Part shown: piece after piece, positions 1 to 11,900 of the stretch
How positions within the stretch are numbered: position 1 is the stretch's first letter
Layout of the letters: every line of letters starts with the position of its first letter
From: Lingula anatina
Taxonomy: Eukaryota; Brachiopoda; Lingulata; Lingulida; Lingulidae
Assembly (NCBI RefSeq): GCF_001039355.2
Contig: NW_019776024.1
Location: forward strand, 195,724 to 259,723
Reading direction: 5' to 3'
Length of the DNA stretch: 64,000 nt
Made by a program: the position numbers and the translations under genes
Notes under the pieces: generated by a model
The model's input: only the letters and a program-made list of their open reading frames with translations
Told to the model about the DNA's origin: nothing
The model's database searches: none

Positions 1-115
1 CCCACCTGCCACCCCTCAAATGGAATGGACTTGCCCCACCTGCCACCCCTCAATTGGAATGGACTCGCCCCACCTGCCACCCCTCAATTGGAATGGATTT
101 GCCCCACCTGTTCCC
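1..115. repeat. 34-bp tandem repeat, about 3.4 copies
   Basis: A unit beginning CCCACCTGCCACCCCTCAA repeats with a period of exactly 34 bases at positions 1, 35 and 69, with a partial fourth copy near 103. Copies differ by only a few bases (AAATGG against AATTGG, CTTGCC against CTCGCC). The array runs off the left edge of the window, so its full length is unknown. No reading frame of note. Confidence 0.9.
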
Positions 116-637
116 ATTCTATCAATTTCAATCAATATAAATAAAACAAAGTTATGTTAATAAGCTGTTTATTATAGAAAAGTTGAAATACATTAAATAA
201 ATACAAACACTTTAGAATTCTCGTACTTTTGAAATATATCTATTGAGGAAATGGACTGAAACAAGTACAGAATTTGTTTTACTTTAATTTAAGAAAATTC
301 GAAAATTGTGACGTTTTTTTGGTCATTTGACTGTGCATGCTTTATTTTCAATATCACTCTTTCGGGTAGCTTTCGAACTTAATGCCTTTTCTTTTTGTAC
401 TGGAATGTCAATACAAGTATTTATGCTGTTCATTTACAGAGACCATTTCTAAAAATGGGACCAACTAAATAAAAACTCAGAAAAATGATATGTCAGTTTT
501 TTTAAAGACAACTAAATAATCAAGTATTGCATAAAGTGTATAAATATAATAGTGTTAAGAACAGGACTGGGAAATATTAACTTTTTTGCTAATGGAAGTG
601 ATTCATCTGAAATTTAGCATATCCAAAAAATGATTAA

Positions 638-858
638 TACGGTAATGGCTGGCCATTTCAACCGGGAAATTGTGAATTTTACAGATACTGTATTTATTTT
701 AGTAATTTTAGTAATACATTTAAAAGCACCTAATAGTTCTATTCTATACAGCATAACCACCAAAATGCTACAGATAAATGTATTTTTAATGATTCCAAAA
801 TTATGTTTCTGAAAAATTGATAATTTTTCCCGGTTGAAATGAACTAGCTACCAACGTA
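638..858. mobile_element. Small TIR element (MITE-like), about 220 bp
   Basis: The arms CATTTCAACCGGGAAA (654-669) and its exact reverse complement (826-841) face each other. The similarity continues outwards in imperfect form to TACGG at the left end and CCAACGTA at the right end, giving terminal inverted repeats of roughly 30 bp. Both ends abut a TA dinucleotide, as in Tc1/mariner-type insertions, but TA is common here and the superfamily is not established. The interior is AT-rich and non-coding. Confidence 0.55.
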
Positions 859-2707
859 TATATTCACATTTCGTGACAAGTAACTCTTCATCTTTTTACC
901 GTAAAATCGATATGAAGGCATTTTTGTGTTAATTTACAGTTTACAAACCTTAACGACATCTAAAGAGGCAAATACATTTCAACTTTAGCACATTATTGAT
1001 TCTAAACATAATCATAATATAACTTTCATCCCCGTCTTTAAGATCAAATCAAAAACAACCAAAAACGCATTTATTTTTATAAATTGCTCGGTATTCACAA
1101 GTGCCAGATAAAAGCACTAGTAACGAAAATTTACTTCCATTATATATGATAGCAAATGATACGGTAGCTGATCGAACCAATAAACACTCAACTCGCAACA
1201 TTGTTTAGTTGCTCTTCAAGTTTAAAAGTTGCAATAGACAATCATTTTCATGTACATTATGGCATTTTAATTACTTAAATGATTATACAATTACACAATT
1301 AAATAAAATCGGAGAGCAACTGAATTGGTTTCATAAAGAATTAAATACATGCGAACTTGTTCCAAGGTATTGTTTTAAAAACTCTATGATCAATCCATTG
1401 GGTATAATAGACAAAAAAATAACAGTCCAATTTTGAGTGTAATTTGATAAGGAAACACAATCGATCTTAGAAAACGTTTTCAAATATGTTAAAATCAAAT
1501 GAGTAGGCCTAAAATGTGGTGCAGTGTCTGTGTAAGTATGTGCGTGCGTGTCTGTGTCCATTTCCAGCATAAGACTAGGGAAGCTTCTGCCAGACGCATG
1601 TGCATTTTGCAGGATCTCGGCAAAGGAATAGGCAGTTCTGAAATATCAAAATAACGTTTTAGTAACGATAGAAATGATATCGCAACGTAATACAATTGTT
1701 TGAACTAAGATTAAATTTGCCCAAGATGAAAAGACTTGCGCTAAACTTTAAAATTGGCATCGAGGCTAACTGAATACCAAACTGAAAAAAAGGATCGATT
1801 GACAAAGGATATGTCGTTCAAGATAAAACGTCTTGAATGTCACAAGAAATTTCAATAAATGTCTAGTATACTACGAGGAGATTGGCAAGGTATTATACAA
1901 AAAATACTATTGGAAAGTGTTCTTAAACTAAAGACGCAAACGAACGGAGCAATTCCTCCAAATGACGGATTACCACAGTACCGATAAAGGCAAAGCATAA
2001 TTAGAGTCTAGAAGGCTAATGATCTAATGCTTTCTCGCGAACGGCAAATTTAATTTGGTGAACTGTAAAACAGCCTGCTTTTTATTTGTATAAAACATAG
2101 GTAACTATACACACCGAAAATATCCAATGCTTATCAAGAAATTTTTGTCACCATGAAAAAAATTCAAAAGTTCTCTCATACCCGTTATTTGCTTCAGTTT
2201 CAAACATTAAAAACATTTTTCCTAAAATCATATGATGTAATACGGACCCGTTTAAAGATCCATGAGGATCATACGAATATAAAAAATACAAAGAAGCGTT
2301 TTAGAAATACAAAATGTATTTAGATGGAATCACCAGTAGATCTGAGGACCAGATTAGAGCCGTAACATGCTCACAGTGAGTGACAGTGTGTTTTTCGAGA
2401 TTTTAAGAGATTATCAACATTCAACTTTTGAAGTAAAATACCAAGGCAATCGAAGTTTAGAACACATAAAATCAAAGGACATTATTACAGTACATGGCAA
2501 TTTGAACTCGTTAACGCAAGAAAGAAGTTGTAAGAAACATCCTTGGTACAATCACATGCAAGCATATAAATGTGAAAAGTTACGTTTTATGTGCTTAATT
2601 CAATAATGTGGGACGTACAGGTATTGTCAGAGTAATAAACATACTTCTCCCTTCTGACTATGATGTGACATTATAAATGACAAAGAGCCTATTTAACCCA
2701 TTCCGCT

Positions 2708-3114
2708 AACTTTAGATTTAAAGCAAGCTCCTGATAAACACTTTGGTGCAAGCTATTTCAAAGACAAAGAGGAACGCATTTCCATTATTCTGACAATAGC
2801 CCTGCAAATCATACTATAGAATTAGACTGGAATTTTTTCCACATTTATATACTTGTAGAATCATTTTACTCACAAGACATATTTGGTTCAACCTAAGAAT
2901 AATCACACACNAACTTTAGATTTAAAGCAAGCTCCTGATAAACACTTTGGTGCAAGCTATTTCAAAGACAAAGAGGAACGCATTTCCATTATTCTGACAA
3001 TAGCCGTGCAAACCATACTATAGAATTAGACTGGAATTTTTTCCACATTTATATACTTGTAGAATCATTTTACTCACAAGACATATTTGGTTCAACCTAA
3101 GAATAATCACACAC
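2708..3114. repeat. 203-bp direct duplication separated by one N
   Basis: Positions 2708-2910 and 2912-3114 are the same 203 bases, apart from two substitutions that I can see (CCCTGCAAATC against CCGTGCAAACC), with a single N at 2911 between them. This is what results when two contigs overlap, often as two alleles, and are joined with a minimal gap instead of being merged. I read it as an assembly artefact. Confidence 0.85.
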
Positions 3115-3859
3115 GCCTGGCACAAACTTCAGCGCTGAATGAAATGTTCGGCTCTGCGACTTCACCACACCTGTCCTGCGTCCTCTTCTAACAGTGTCCA
3201 GCTGTCAAATGAAACGTCAAGAAGATAGTTCGCACTGCACTGAGCGACTTATTGTTATGCAAATTACAACCGGAGAGGCCAATTTTGATTGGGGGAGTGG
3301 CTGCTAAAACCGTTCTCAAAGAACGGCGAATCTATAAGATCTTACAGATTAAATTATGAAATCAAAGTTTAGTGAACTCTTGACTGATACAGAACATTTA
3401 TCCATTCGTTCACGTGTCTTAAAATCCTTCATTGCAGAATGCACGAAGACCTAATACTATGCCCAGTTACCACTATCGGCTATTGGTTTGAAGTTCGCTC
3501 ACCTGCCTTTTATGCTCATGCTAATACATTGATTTGACTCGATATGAAAGCTGCTCAGTTACTTCACGGCCAAACAAAAAATACGGTCTTGCCGTTACAG
3601 TTGATGTCTCGGACAGCGACGGCAAGAACAAATACAGACCAGAATACATACATACACATGCAGCATACGTACATGAAAAATCGGACAGATGCCCTTTTAA
3701 TAGTACATCACCGAATACCTTCTTTATTTTTTAAACAATGTGCTCGTGATGAGGATAATATACACGTTACTAAAAGAAATAAATATACCGTGATATTCCA
3801 AGATCTTACGAGAAAGGCACATTGTAACCTTATAAAAAAAACTAATAATAATAATAATT

Positions 3860-3885
3860 AAAAAAAAAAAAAAAAAAAAAAAAAA
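3860..3885 (+). repeat. A-run, 26 nt, after an (AAT)n stretch
   Basis: An uninterrupted run of 26 A follows a short AAT repeat. It could be the tail of a retroposed sequence, but I found no recognisable body, no source gene and no target-site duplication, so I record it only as a simple repeat. Confidence 0.8.
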
Positions 3886-4441
3886 CAGGATCCTGTGGAA
3901 CGTTTTCATATCAGGAAGTCAAAAGTCACTCACACTGCTAAAGCAATCAAATGTGACCTCTGCTAAGTTTAGCACCATAATTTATGTCAACTTCTTGGCC
4001 ATGGATGCAGTTGCATATAACAGAGTTACTAGCGTATCCCACATTTGTCATGGATTGCGCTTCCAATATTGAATAGGACGAGCCATAAAAACACTCTGCG
4101 ACACCAGTCTCGTATGTTTCTTGGAAGTGAGAACACGTTTTGGGTGGCAAACCCGATATGTGACATACCGTATAAAATGACACCCTAAATTTCTTACAAA
4201 CAAATGAGGCAAAATCATGTATCAGGAAATAATCATAATGATGAAGTGAACTCCAAATATATTTTCTTATATGCAGGTCATTATTTCTTCTGGCAGAAAA
4301 AATAATCTTGTCTTGCTTTTTAAAAAACTATACTTGCAATGATCATTGACAAACCGAAAGTCAACGAATATCAGTTACCAGCTATATTGAAAATGTCATG
4401 TTTTCTTGGCTTATATAATGCAGTTGGGTTTGGGCCAATTT

Positions 4442-4447
4442 TTTATT
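4442..4447 (-). terminator. Poly(A) signal AATAAA, UFL1
   Basis: TTTATT on the plus strand reads AATAAA on the minus strand, about 200 nt past the UFL1 stop codon at 4646-4648. Position and orientation fit the 3' end of that mRNA. Confidence 0.5.
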
Positions 4448-4645
4448 CTTAGTAACAATAAATCTCCACGTTCCTTGGTAGCACAGATTAGGTCGAGCAT
4501 TGGCTAGTGTATGGCACACAGCATATATTGCATCAATCACTGCCACTTTGTCTCTGGTCTCCATGTTTTCCATAACAACTGTTTCAGCTTTCTTGGCACT
4601 CAAACAACGTGTGTGACATTATTTCAAACAAGGTGCGACATAATT

Positions 4646-5900
4646 TCAGTCTTCTGGCTCCTTACTGGTTGCTGCAGCTTTCTTGGTGGTCAAAGCAAGC
4701 TCTCTAACCTGTGGCACAAGCTGGACAAGCTGCATAGATATATCCTCATCTTCTCCATCTTCACTCCCTTGTCTCAGCTGTTTAACTACAAGATCTGGAA
4801 ATAAAATGGCATTTAGTAAAGTGTTCTAGCCACGAAAGAAGAATGAAATCACAATTCATCTTTTCATTTAAACATAAGGAATCTATACTTTTTGAAGTTA
4901 TACTCCACTTACTTTCTGTTTTAATGACAACTGAATTCTTGTGTCATTTATATGTAAAATACTAACACCTTTTTTCTGCATTACTACATTTTGGTATATG
5001 AATCCACACACTTGAAGTGTCTTCTTAAAAGTTCCCTTTCTTTCAATACTTTCTCCTTATGCAAAATTAAATATAAACAATCAAAGATTATTATGAACAC
5101 TTTCAAAAGTAAAGTGAAGAACTGGGCATTTACCTTGGAAAGTAGATAGTTTCCCATAATCCTCTGGGGTCATGTATTCCTTCAGCTGGCTCAGTATCTG
5201 TGGCACACATTTGCCCGGTGCATGCAGCATGGTCTGTGTGAAGGTCTGGATAAGCACCACACAGGCCAGGTGGAGCACCAGGGCTGGCTCTGTCTCTCTA
5301 CGGAGCTGCTCAGCCAGGGCTTGACGGTGGTTAAATACCAGCTGTCTGAATGAGTTATGAAAATCACATTGAATTTTGAATGGGTAATGAGAATAATGTA
5401 TTTGTATATATGATCTATCGTTTAAGCTCATGCTAAAAAATGCCTAGGATTGTTACTCTCACTATTAAACAAATATTTGTTCTTTTTTATCATTATTCCA
5501 GAATTTGGTACAGTATTAGCTATAAGACTTACAAATATAAACCCATAAGGATGACCATAGGTGAATCAAGAGAGCAAATTACATTAATTTGGGATATGTT
5601 GTCAATTTCAAGCTAAAACTTTCTGAATGATACCATTCTAAATGAAAAAAAGCACTGAAATGAAAAATATTACACAAATGATGAATGTTACACAAATCAG
5701 CTCTCACTTTACATTAAAGAGAACATTAAAAACTATTGAAATAAATTTCCCAGCAGGTACCTTTCTTTCTTTTTGTCAGGCTTTTTTAGCAAGATGCCTA
5801 AATGAGATGGTCCACATGCTTCATCCAGCTGGTTATAAAATACTTCAAGGCTCTGAATGGACAAATTGTAACAAAAATAAACAAAATAATATTCATTACA

Positions 5901-5951
<51 letters not shown>

Positions 5952-8900
5952 CACAATTAACTACATGGATTACACTTCTACACTGTATCAGTCTCTATAA
6001 CACTGCAAGATACATCATGCTCCAATTATTGGTATCCTTTTTATATAAAATTCAATTCATACTTCGTGGTAATTAAAACCAAATTTCTGTAACAGCAACA
6101 TGTTCACCTATCTGAAGCAGAACCAACACCTTTAAACATACCTTATCATTTAATGAACTATGAAGTTTGCTAAGTACAGACTTCGATGGCTCTGGAATGC
6201 TTCCAATTATTTTTACCCTCATCTGAAAATAATTACAAGTGGTATATAACACACTTGTTTTCAACACTTATATAACATATAACATATATAACATAAATAA
6301 AAACCATGAAAAGGAAAAGCAGAAAACAAAAACAATGCAATTTAAAGCTTAATCCAAGCTTAAGATTAATACAATAATGTATGACAGAGACATTTTAGTC
6401 ACATTTTATAATCAACAACAGCTATCTTTTGCAATGACTTTCCATTACAGCTGTGGTGAAAACTAACATTCCTAATTGATAGGCAACACTACAAAGTTAA
6501 TATCTAACTGCTGTGGAAAGAACTCGAGAGCAGTATGCCACTTACTTCTGGAGTGAGCTGTGTCTCGTCACTCACAGACATCATGTGATCTGTTGCTATG
6601 GCATTAACAATTAGGTTAGTAATATCAGTACATATTGTCTTGAGTAGGTGCTTGGAGAGTTGTGCCTGGACATCCTCTGAAACCAGTTATAAAACAAAAC
6701 ATGTAAAAAGTGACAAAAGCTGTTTAAGGTATTTACCAAAAAACTTGTTAAAGCTGTCTAAATCAAAGTTAAATGAATTTCCTCCAAATTGAATTCATTG
6801 TACATCACTAAATGCAGCTGGTTTAAGACATTAGTATCTTAAATTTTTTTGCCAAGTTATAAAAATTTTTAGCACTGTCATATTCTCTGCATTCCACATT
6901 ATAGCCAAGGAAGAACGTTAAAATACCCAATACAGACAGATAGACAGAAGCAGACAAACTCTACCTTTAAACAGCGCTATCCCTTTCTCAAACAGTTTTG
7001 TATTTGTCCACAAAGTAACCAGTTTCTCTTGCAGCTCTCCCTGTGTCTTCTTTCTAGGAGTTCCTGATGAGGCTGAACTTTGAAGAAAAACGGACTTGGC
7101 AATCTCCTGGTACTGTCTCTTTAAAGGCCTGTAACATTAAAAATAATAATGACTTTCTTCTATAAAACCATACCTAACCATTTGAGATCTTTCTCTTTTA
7201 GGATGAAATTTAAAAAAATTAACACTGCAAGTTAATAAATTTTTTTGTCTGACATTTTTTTTCTTTGTTAAAATACCAGCTTTAGAGAGTGCCTGAAGAG
7301 GGTTTTAATACTCATACCTATAAATTTGTTGAGCAACTTCCGTTAGAAATTCTTCATCACAATCCTTGAGATTTTTCTTCAGTACTTCAGTCAATTCTGG
7401 TACTTTCATGAACTCTGCCTCCCTGGGTTTTCCCTTTTGTGATGAAACAGAGGCAGAAACCTCATCCTCAGAATCCTCGTCATGTCCTCCTCCTCCTCCA
7501 CGACCATAATGACCTTTCTTCTTGGTGGACTTCATCTTGACCTCTCTGCCCTGTAAACCACCTCCTGATTTCTGACCACCTAGAGTGACAAACAAAACAG
7601 CTGTATGACACATGACACCAGACTAGCTTGACAATCCAATAAAATGTACATCATTGTTCAGGATACACATTTGGCATAGACATAGGATGGGGAATCTTAC
7701 ATTTTATCATTTTATTTATTCAGATAATACTTTGATCTTCTCACAAAAGCAGCCATTTATTTCAATCTGTAAGAAATACGCAAAGCCGTATAGTTAAAGT
7801 GACCTCCCCCCCTCCAATTAAGTCTTCAAAGTAATATTACAAAGTTGAAAATTAAAAAGCCAGGCTTACTTGACTGTCATACCATCCAATTATCAAACAC
7901 AAAGACCACACAAAAGATATCCTGAAGCTAACTCACCAGCAGCTTTTTTCCTCCTTGCTTCTTTCCTGTCTTCTTTTGTATTATCTGCAGTGTCCAGTTG
8001 CACCTTCTTGTCACCATCAGGAGACAACAGGACCAAGTTCAGTTTGGAATCCTGGATTGAAATAAATGGTTAAGTCTTCAATCCATGACATTTATTGCTT
8101 TAAATGGCTCAGAGTATTAGAAAAATATATTACTGAGAATTTTTTTTCTATTTGTGACAGTCATTATTCAGTGCTTAGTCTATAACTGTCTTTTCATTAG
8201 TTCTATCTGTAAGGCTACAATGCCTTTGTCTGCTGTTTGAACATATTCTGCTTAACACTTTGGAATGTTTCCGATCTTTTCAGGATGTAGATGTACATGT
8301 AGATGCAATACAACATTATACCTTCTCTGCCTTGTGCTGCATCAACTTGTCAAACATCTTGCAACAGCTACTGATGAACTTGTCACTGGCAACAATAGTA
8401 TCAGAGAACACATGGACTCCCTGCTTATGTTTGAGAAAGTCTTGTAGTAGCTGGGCTGCATCACTACGACTGAATATAGATGGCAGAACAGGCTGGAATT
8501 GGGGGAAAAAAGTGTACATGATTAAATTAAGTTAAACATACTTTCAGTGGTAGCATGGATAGGAGAAGAGTTAATGTACATGTAGTATATGCTAGGCACT
8601 GCACTGCAGTGACTGTTGAATAAATATTTACTATATGTGTAGAATATGTGTAGAATCTATGCAAATAGATAAAAGAGAGAAACACAAAGCCATGCTTTTC
8701 CATGTGCTATTTTGGGTGAAGACCTATCTTAAAAATGCAAAGATGAAATGGACAGCTACACAATAAAATGGTGCAACTTCAGGAAAATGGTAGCCTGCCA
8801 CCAAACCAAACCAAACCATCCCATTGATTCATTAAATTTTAAATATGAAATTAAATTCCAAAATCTGTCTGAGATACCATACCATGACATCTGTCCATGT

Positions 8901-11900
8901 GCCTCCTGCCAATGCTTCATCAACAGTGGCCTCCAGTTGATCCTTGATGCTGGTGCCTGCACAGCATGTACTCAGGAAACTCAGAGATTCACCCTTGTAA
9001 CGCTTCTTCAGGAAACCTTTAGGATCACTTATACCTAGTCTGCTCAGAGAGTCATATTCTGAAAGATAGGTCACATGCAGTGTTCATATGAAAGTGCTGA
9101 TCATTGCATGTAGAACTTGCAATGGTACTGTATTAAAGAAAGCAGACAATCACATTTAGTGAGAAAATACAACACAAATTGTTTCTTACTTCTTACAAGA
9201 TTCTATCAGTAATCACTTCGTGCTGATATATGTACAACAGTTTTGCTCACAAATAAAAAAAACAAAAAAAAACATATCATTCTAGTCCTCCATTCAATGC
9301 TCTCAAACCTGCAGAATGACAGCAAAATTATAGACCCAACTGATGTCAACTGTTACATTGCTCTTTTAAAGCATCTCATCCATTATCCTACTTTCAGAAA
9401 ACATTTCAATTTCCCTTCCAAAAGGATGTCAGACATAAAAGTAGGAGATCTCAGAATGCTGACCTAAGTAACCGTTCTGTTTATAAAAGGCATCCACCCA
9501 TTCTGTCTGAGACCTAGTGTAGATGTCTGGTATATAAGAGGCTTTATCCTGACGTCCACCAGATATACTGCCTGCCAACCGTCCACTGCTGACCAGGTCT
9601 TCTAGAATGGCTACAAAATAAATACAACATTAATGTTACATGGATAAGCCATTTTCACCTACAAATAAACAATTTATGCTTAGCACTTAAGCAACATTAG
9701 CATAGAAACTGGACTATTTATGGCAGAGTGGCATGTAATCATGAATATTTATCTAAGGATGTTTTCCAAAAATTCTAATTAAAGGAAACCTGATTAATCT
9801 TTTGCTAACAAGTTGAACAATAATAAATTCATTTTTGCCAGTGATGATAATTACTGTAAAAAAGTCTCTCTGGAAGGTGGTACTGGTTTATTATACTCAT
9901 CACTGGTGTTGGTCTGAAAAAAAGTTAAAGATAATAAAACATCACAAGCTTTTATTTCTCTGCTTTGTCTCAAAATTAAATCAACAAACCTTGTTCTAAC
10001 TGTCTTGTTAAGAAAATAAGTATCCTCCCAAAAAATGCACAATTGCAAATACATTCACCAAGGCACATTTCAGTACAATTACATTTGAGAAGACTCCTTA
10101 CCTTGTAACTGCACTAAAAATCCCCCTGATCTTTGCTTTCTGCCTTGCAACAAAAGTTTCAGTAAAGATAACATCCCTGTCAAAGTCATCTATCTGCCCT
10201 TGGACTATAATGCCCAGACGCTCTTTTATCACCTTAAAAAAATCAGGTCCAGATTGTTAACAGGATAGATCTGGCCAAGATCAAATATTGATGGTTGTAA
10301 TCTGTATGATGCCAATAAATAGGTGTCATGTCTTTTCAAAGAGATGTTTTAAAATATCACTTGATTTTTTAAATGTAGGAAGCATAGCATGCCCACTCCC
10401 CTATCTATTTCAGAGTAAGAAGGATATTAAGTAACTTTTATTTATTATAGTTCTAAAAAGTTGGCATAAGTAATGTGTANGACTGAATATAGATGGCAGA
10501 ACAGGCTGGAATTGGGGACAAAAGTGTACATGATTAAATTAAGTTAAATATACTTTCAGTAGTAGCATGGATAGGAGAAGAGTTAATGTACATGTAGTAT
10601 ATGCTAGGCACTGCACTGCAGTGACTGTTGAATAAATATTTACTATATGCATAGAATATGTGTAGAATCTATGCAAATAGATAAAAGAGAGAAACACAAA
10701 GCCATGTTTTTCCATGTGCTATTTTGGGTGAAGACCTATCTTAAAAATGCAAAGATGAAATGGACAGCTACACAATAAAATGGTGCAACTTCAGGAAAAT
10801 GGTAGCCTGCCACCAAACCAAACCAAACCATCCCATTGATTCATTAAATTTTAAATATGAAATTAAATTCCAAAATCTGTCTGAGATACCATACCATGAC
10901 ATCTGTCCATGTGCCTCCTGCCAATGCTTCATCAACAGTGGCCTCCAGTTGATCCTTGATGCTGGTGCCTGCACAGCATGTACTCAGGAAACTCAGAGAT
11001 TCACCCTTGTAACGCTTCTTCAGGAAACCTTTAGGATCACTTATACCTAGTCTGCTCAGAGAGTCATATTCTGAAAGATAGGTCACATGCAGTGTTTATA
11101 TGAAAGTGCTGATCATTGCATGTAGAACTTGCAATGGTACTGTATTAAAGAAAGCAGACAATCACATTTAGTGAGAAAATACAACACAAATTGTTTCTTA
11201 CTTCTTACAAGATTCTATCAGTAATCACTTCGTGCTGATATATGTACAACAGTTTTGCTCACAAAAAAAAAAAAAAACATTATATCATTCTAGTCCTCCA
11301 TTCAATGCTCTCAAACCTGCAGAATGACAGCAAAATTATAGACCCAACTGATGTCAACTGTTACATTGCTCTTTTAAAGCATCTCATCCATTATCCTACT
11401 TTCAGAAAACATTTCAATTTCCCTTCCAAAAGGATGTCAGACATAAAAGTAGGAGATCTCAGAATGCTGACCTAAGTAACCGTTCTGTTTATAGAAGGCA
11501 TCCACCCATTCTGTCTGAGACCTAGTGTAGATGTCTGGTATATAAGAGGCTTTATCCTGACGTCCACCAGATATACTGCCTGCCAACCGTCCACTGCTGA
11601 CCAGGTCTTCTAGAATGGCTACAAAATAAATACAATATTAATGTTACATGGATAAGACATTTTCACCTACAAATAAACAATTTATTCTTAGCACTAAAGC
11701 AACATATGTACAGAAACTGGACTATTTATGGCAGAATGTCGTGTAATCATGAATATTTATCTAAGGATTTTATCTAAGGATTTTTAATTAAAGGAAACCT
11801 GATAAATCTTTTGTTAACAAGTTGAACAATAATATATTTATTTTTGCCAATGATAATAATTACTGTAAAAAAGTCTCTCTGGAAGGTGGTACTGGTTTAT

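Larger units (their letters stand above)
116..4441. other. Intergenic, no gene recognised
   Basis: AT-rich sequence with only short ORFs (under 110 codons) that look like chance. It holds a small TIR element (638-858), a 203-bp duplication around an N (2708-3114) and an A-run (3860-3885). The last part below 4442 is downstream of the UFL1 poly(A) signal. Confidence 0.6.

Noticed and set aside
3544-3861. 105-codon ORF ending in an AAT repeat and A-run
   Set aside because: Low-complexity Asn end, no recognisable domain, no splice or poly(A) context; probably chance.
3947-4183. 78-codon minus ORF with several Cys
   Set aside because: Lies past the UFL1 poly(A) signal, no family resemblance, no flanking splice sites that extend it.
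4382-4603. 73-codon minus ORF downstream of the UFL1 stop
   Set aside because: Falls in the UFL1 3' UTR; the shared AAGAAAGCTG with the last coding exon looks accidental.
8748-9038. 96-codon plus ORF found twice (also 10760-11050)
   Set aside because: It is the antisense shadow of UFL1 exon 8 and appears twice only because of the duplication.
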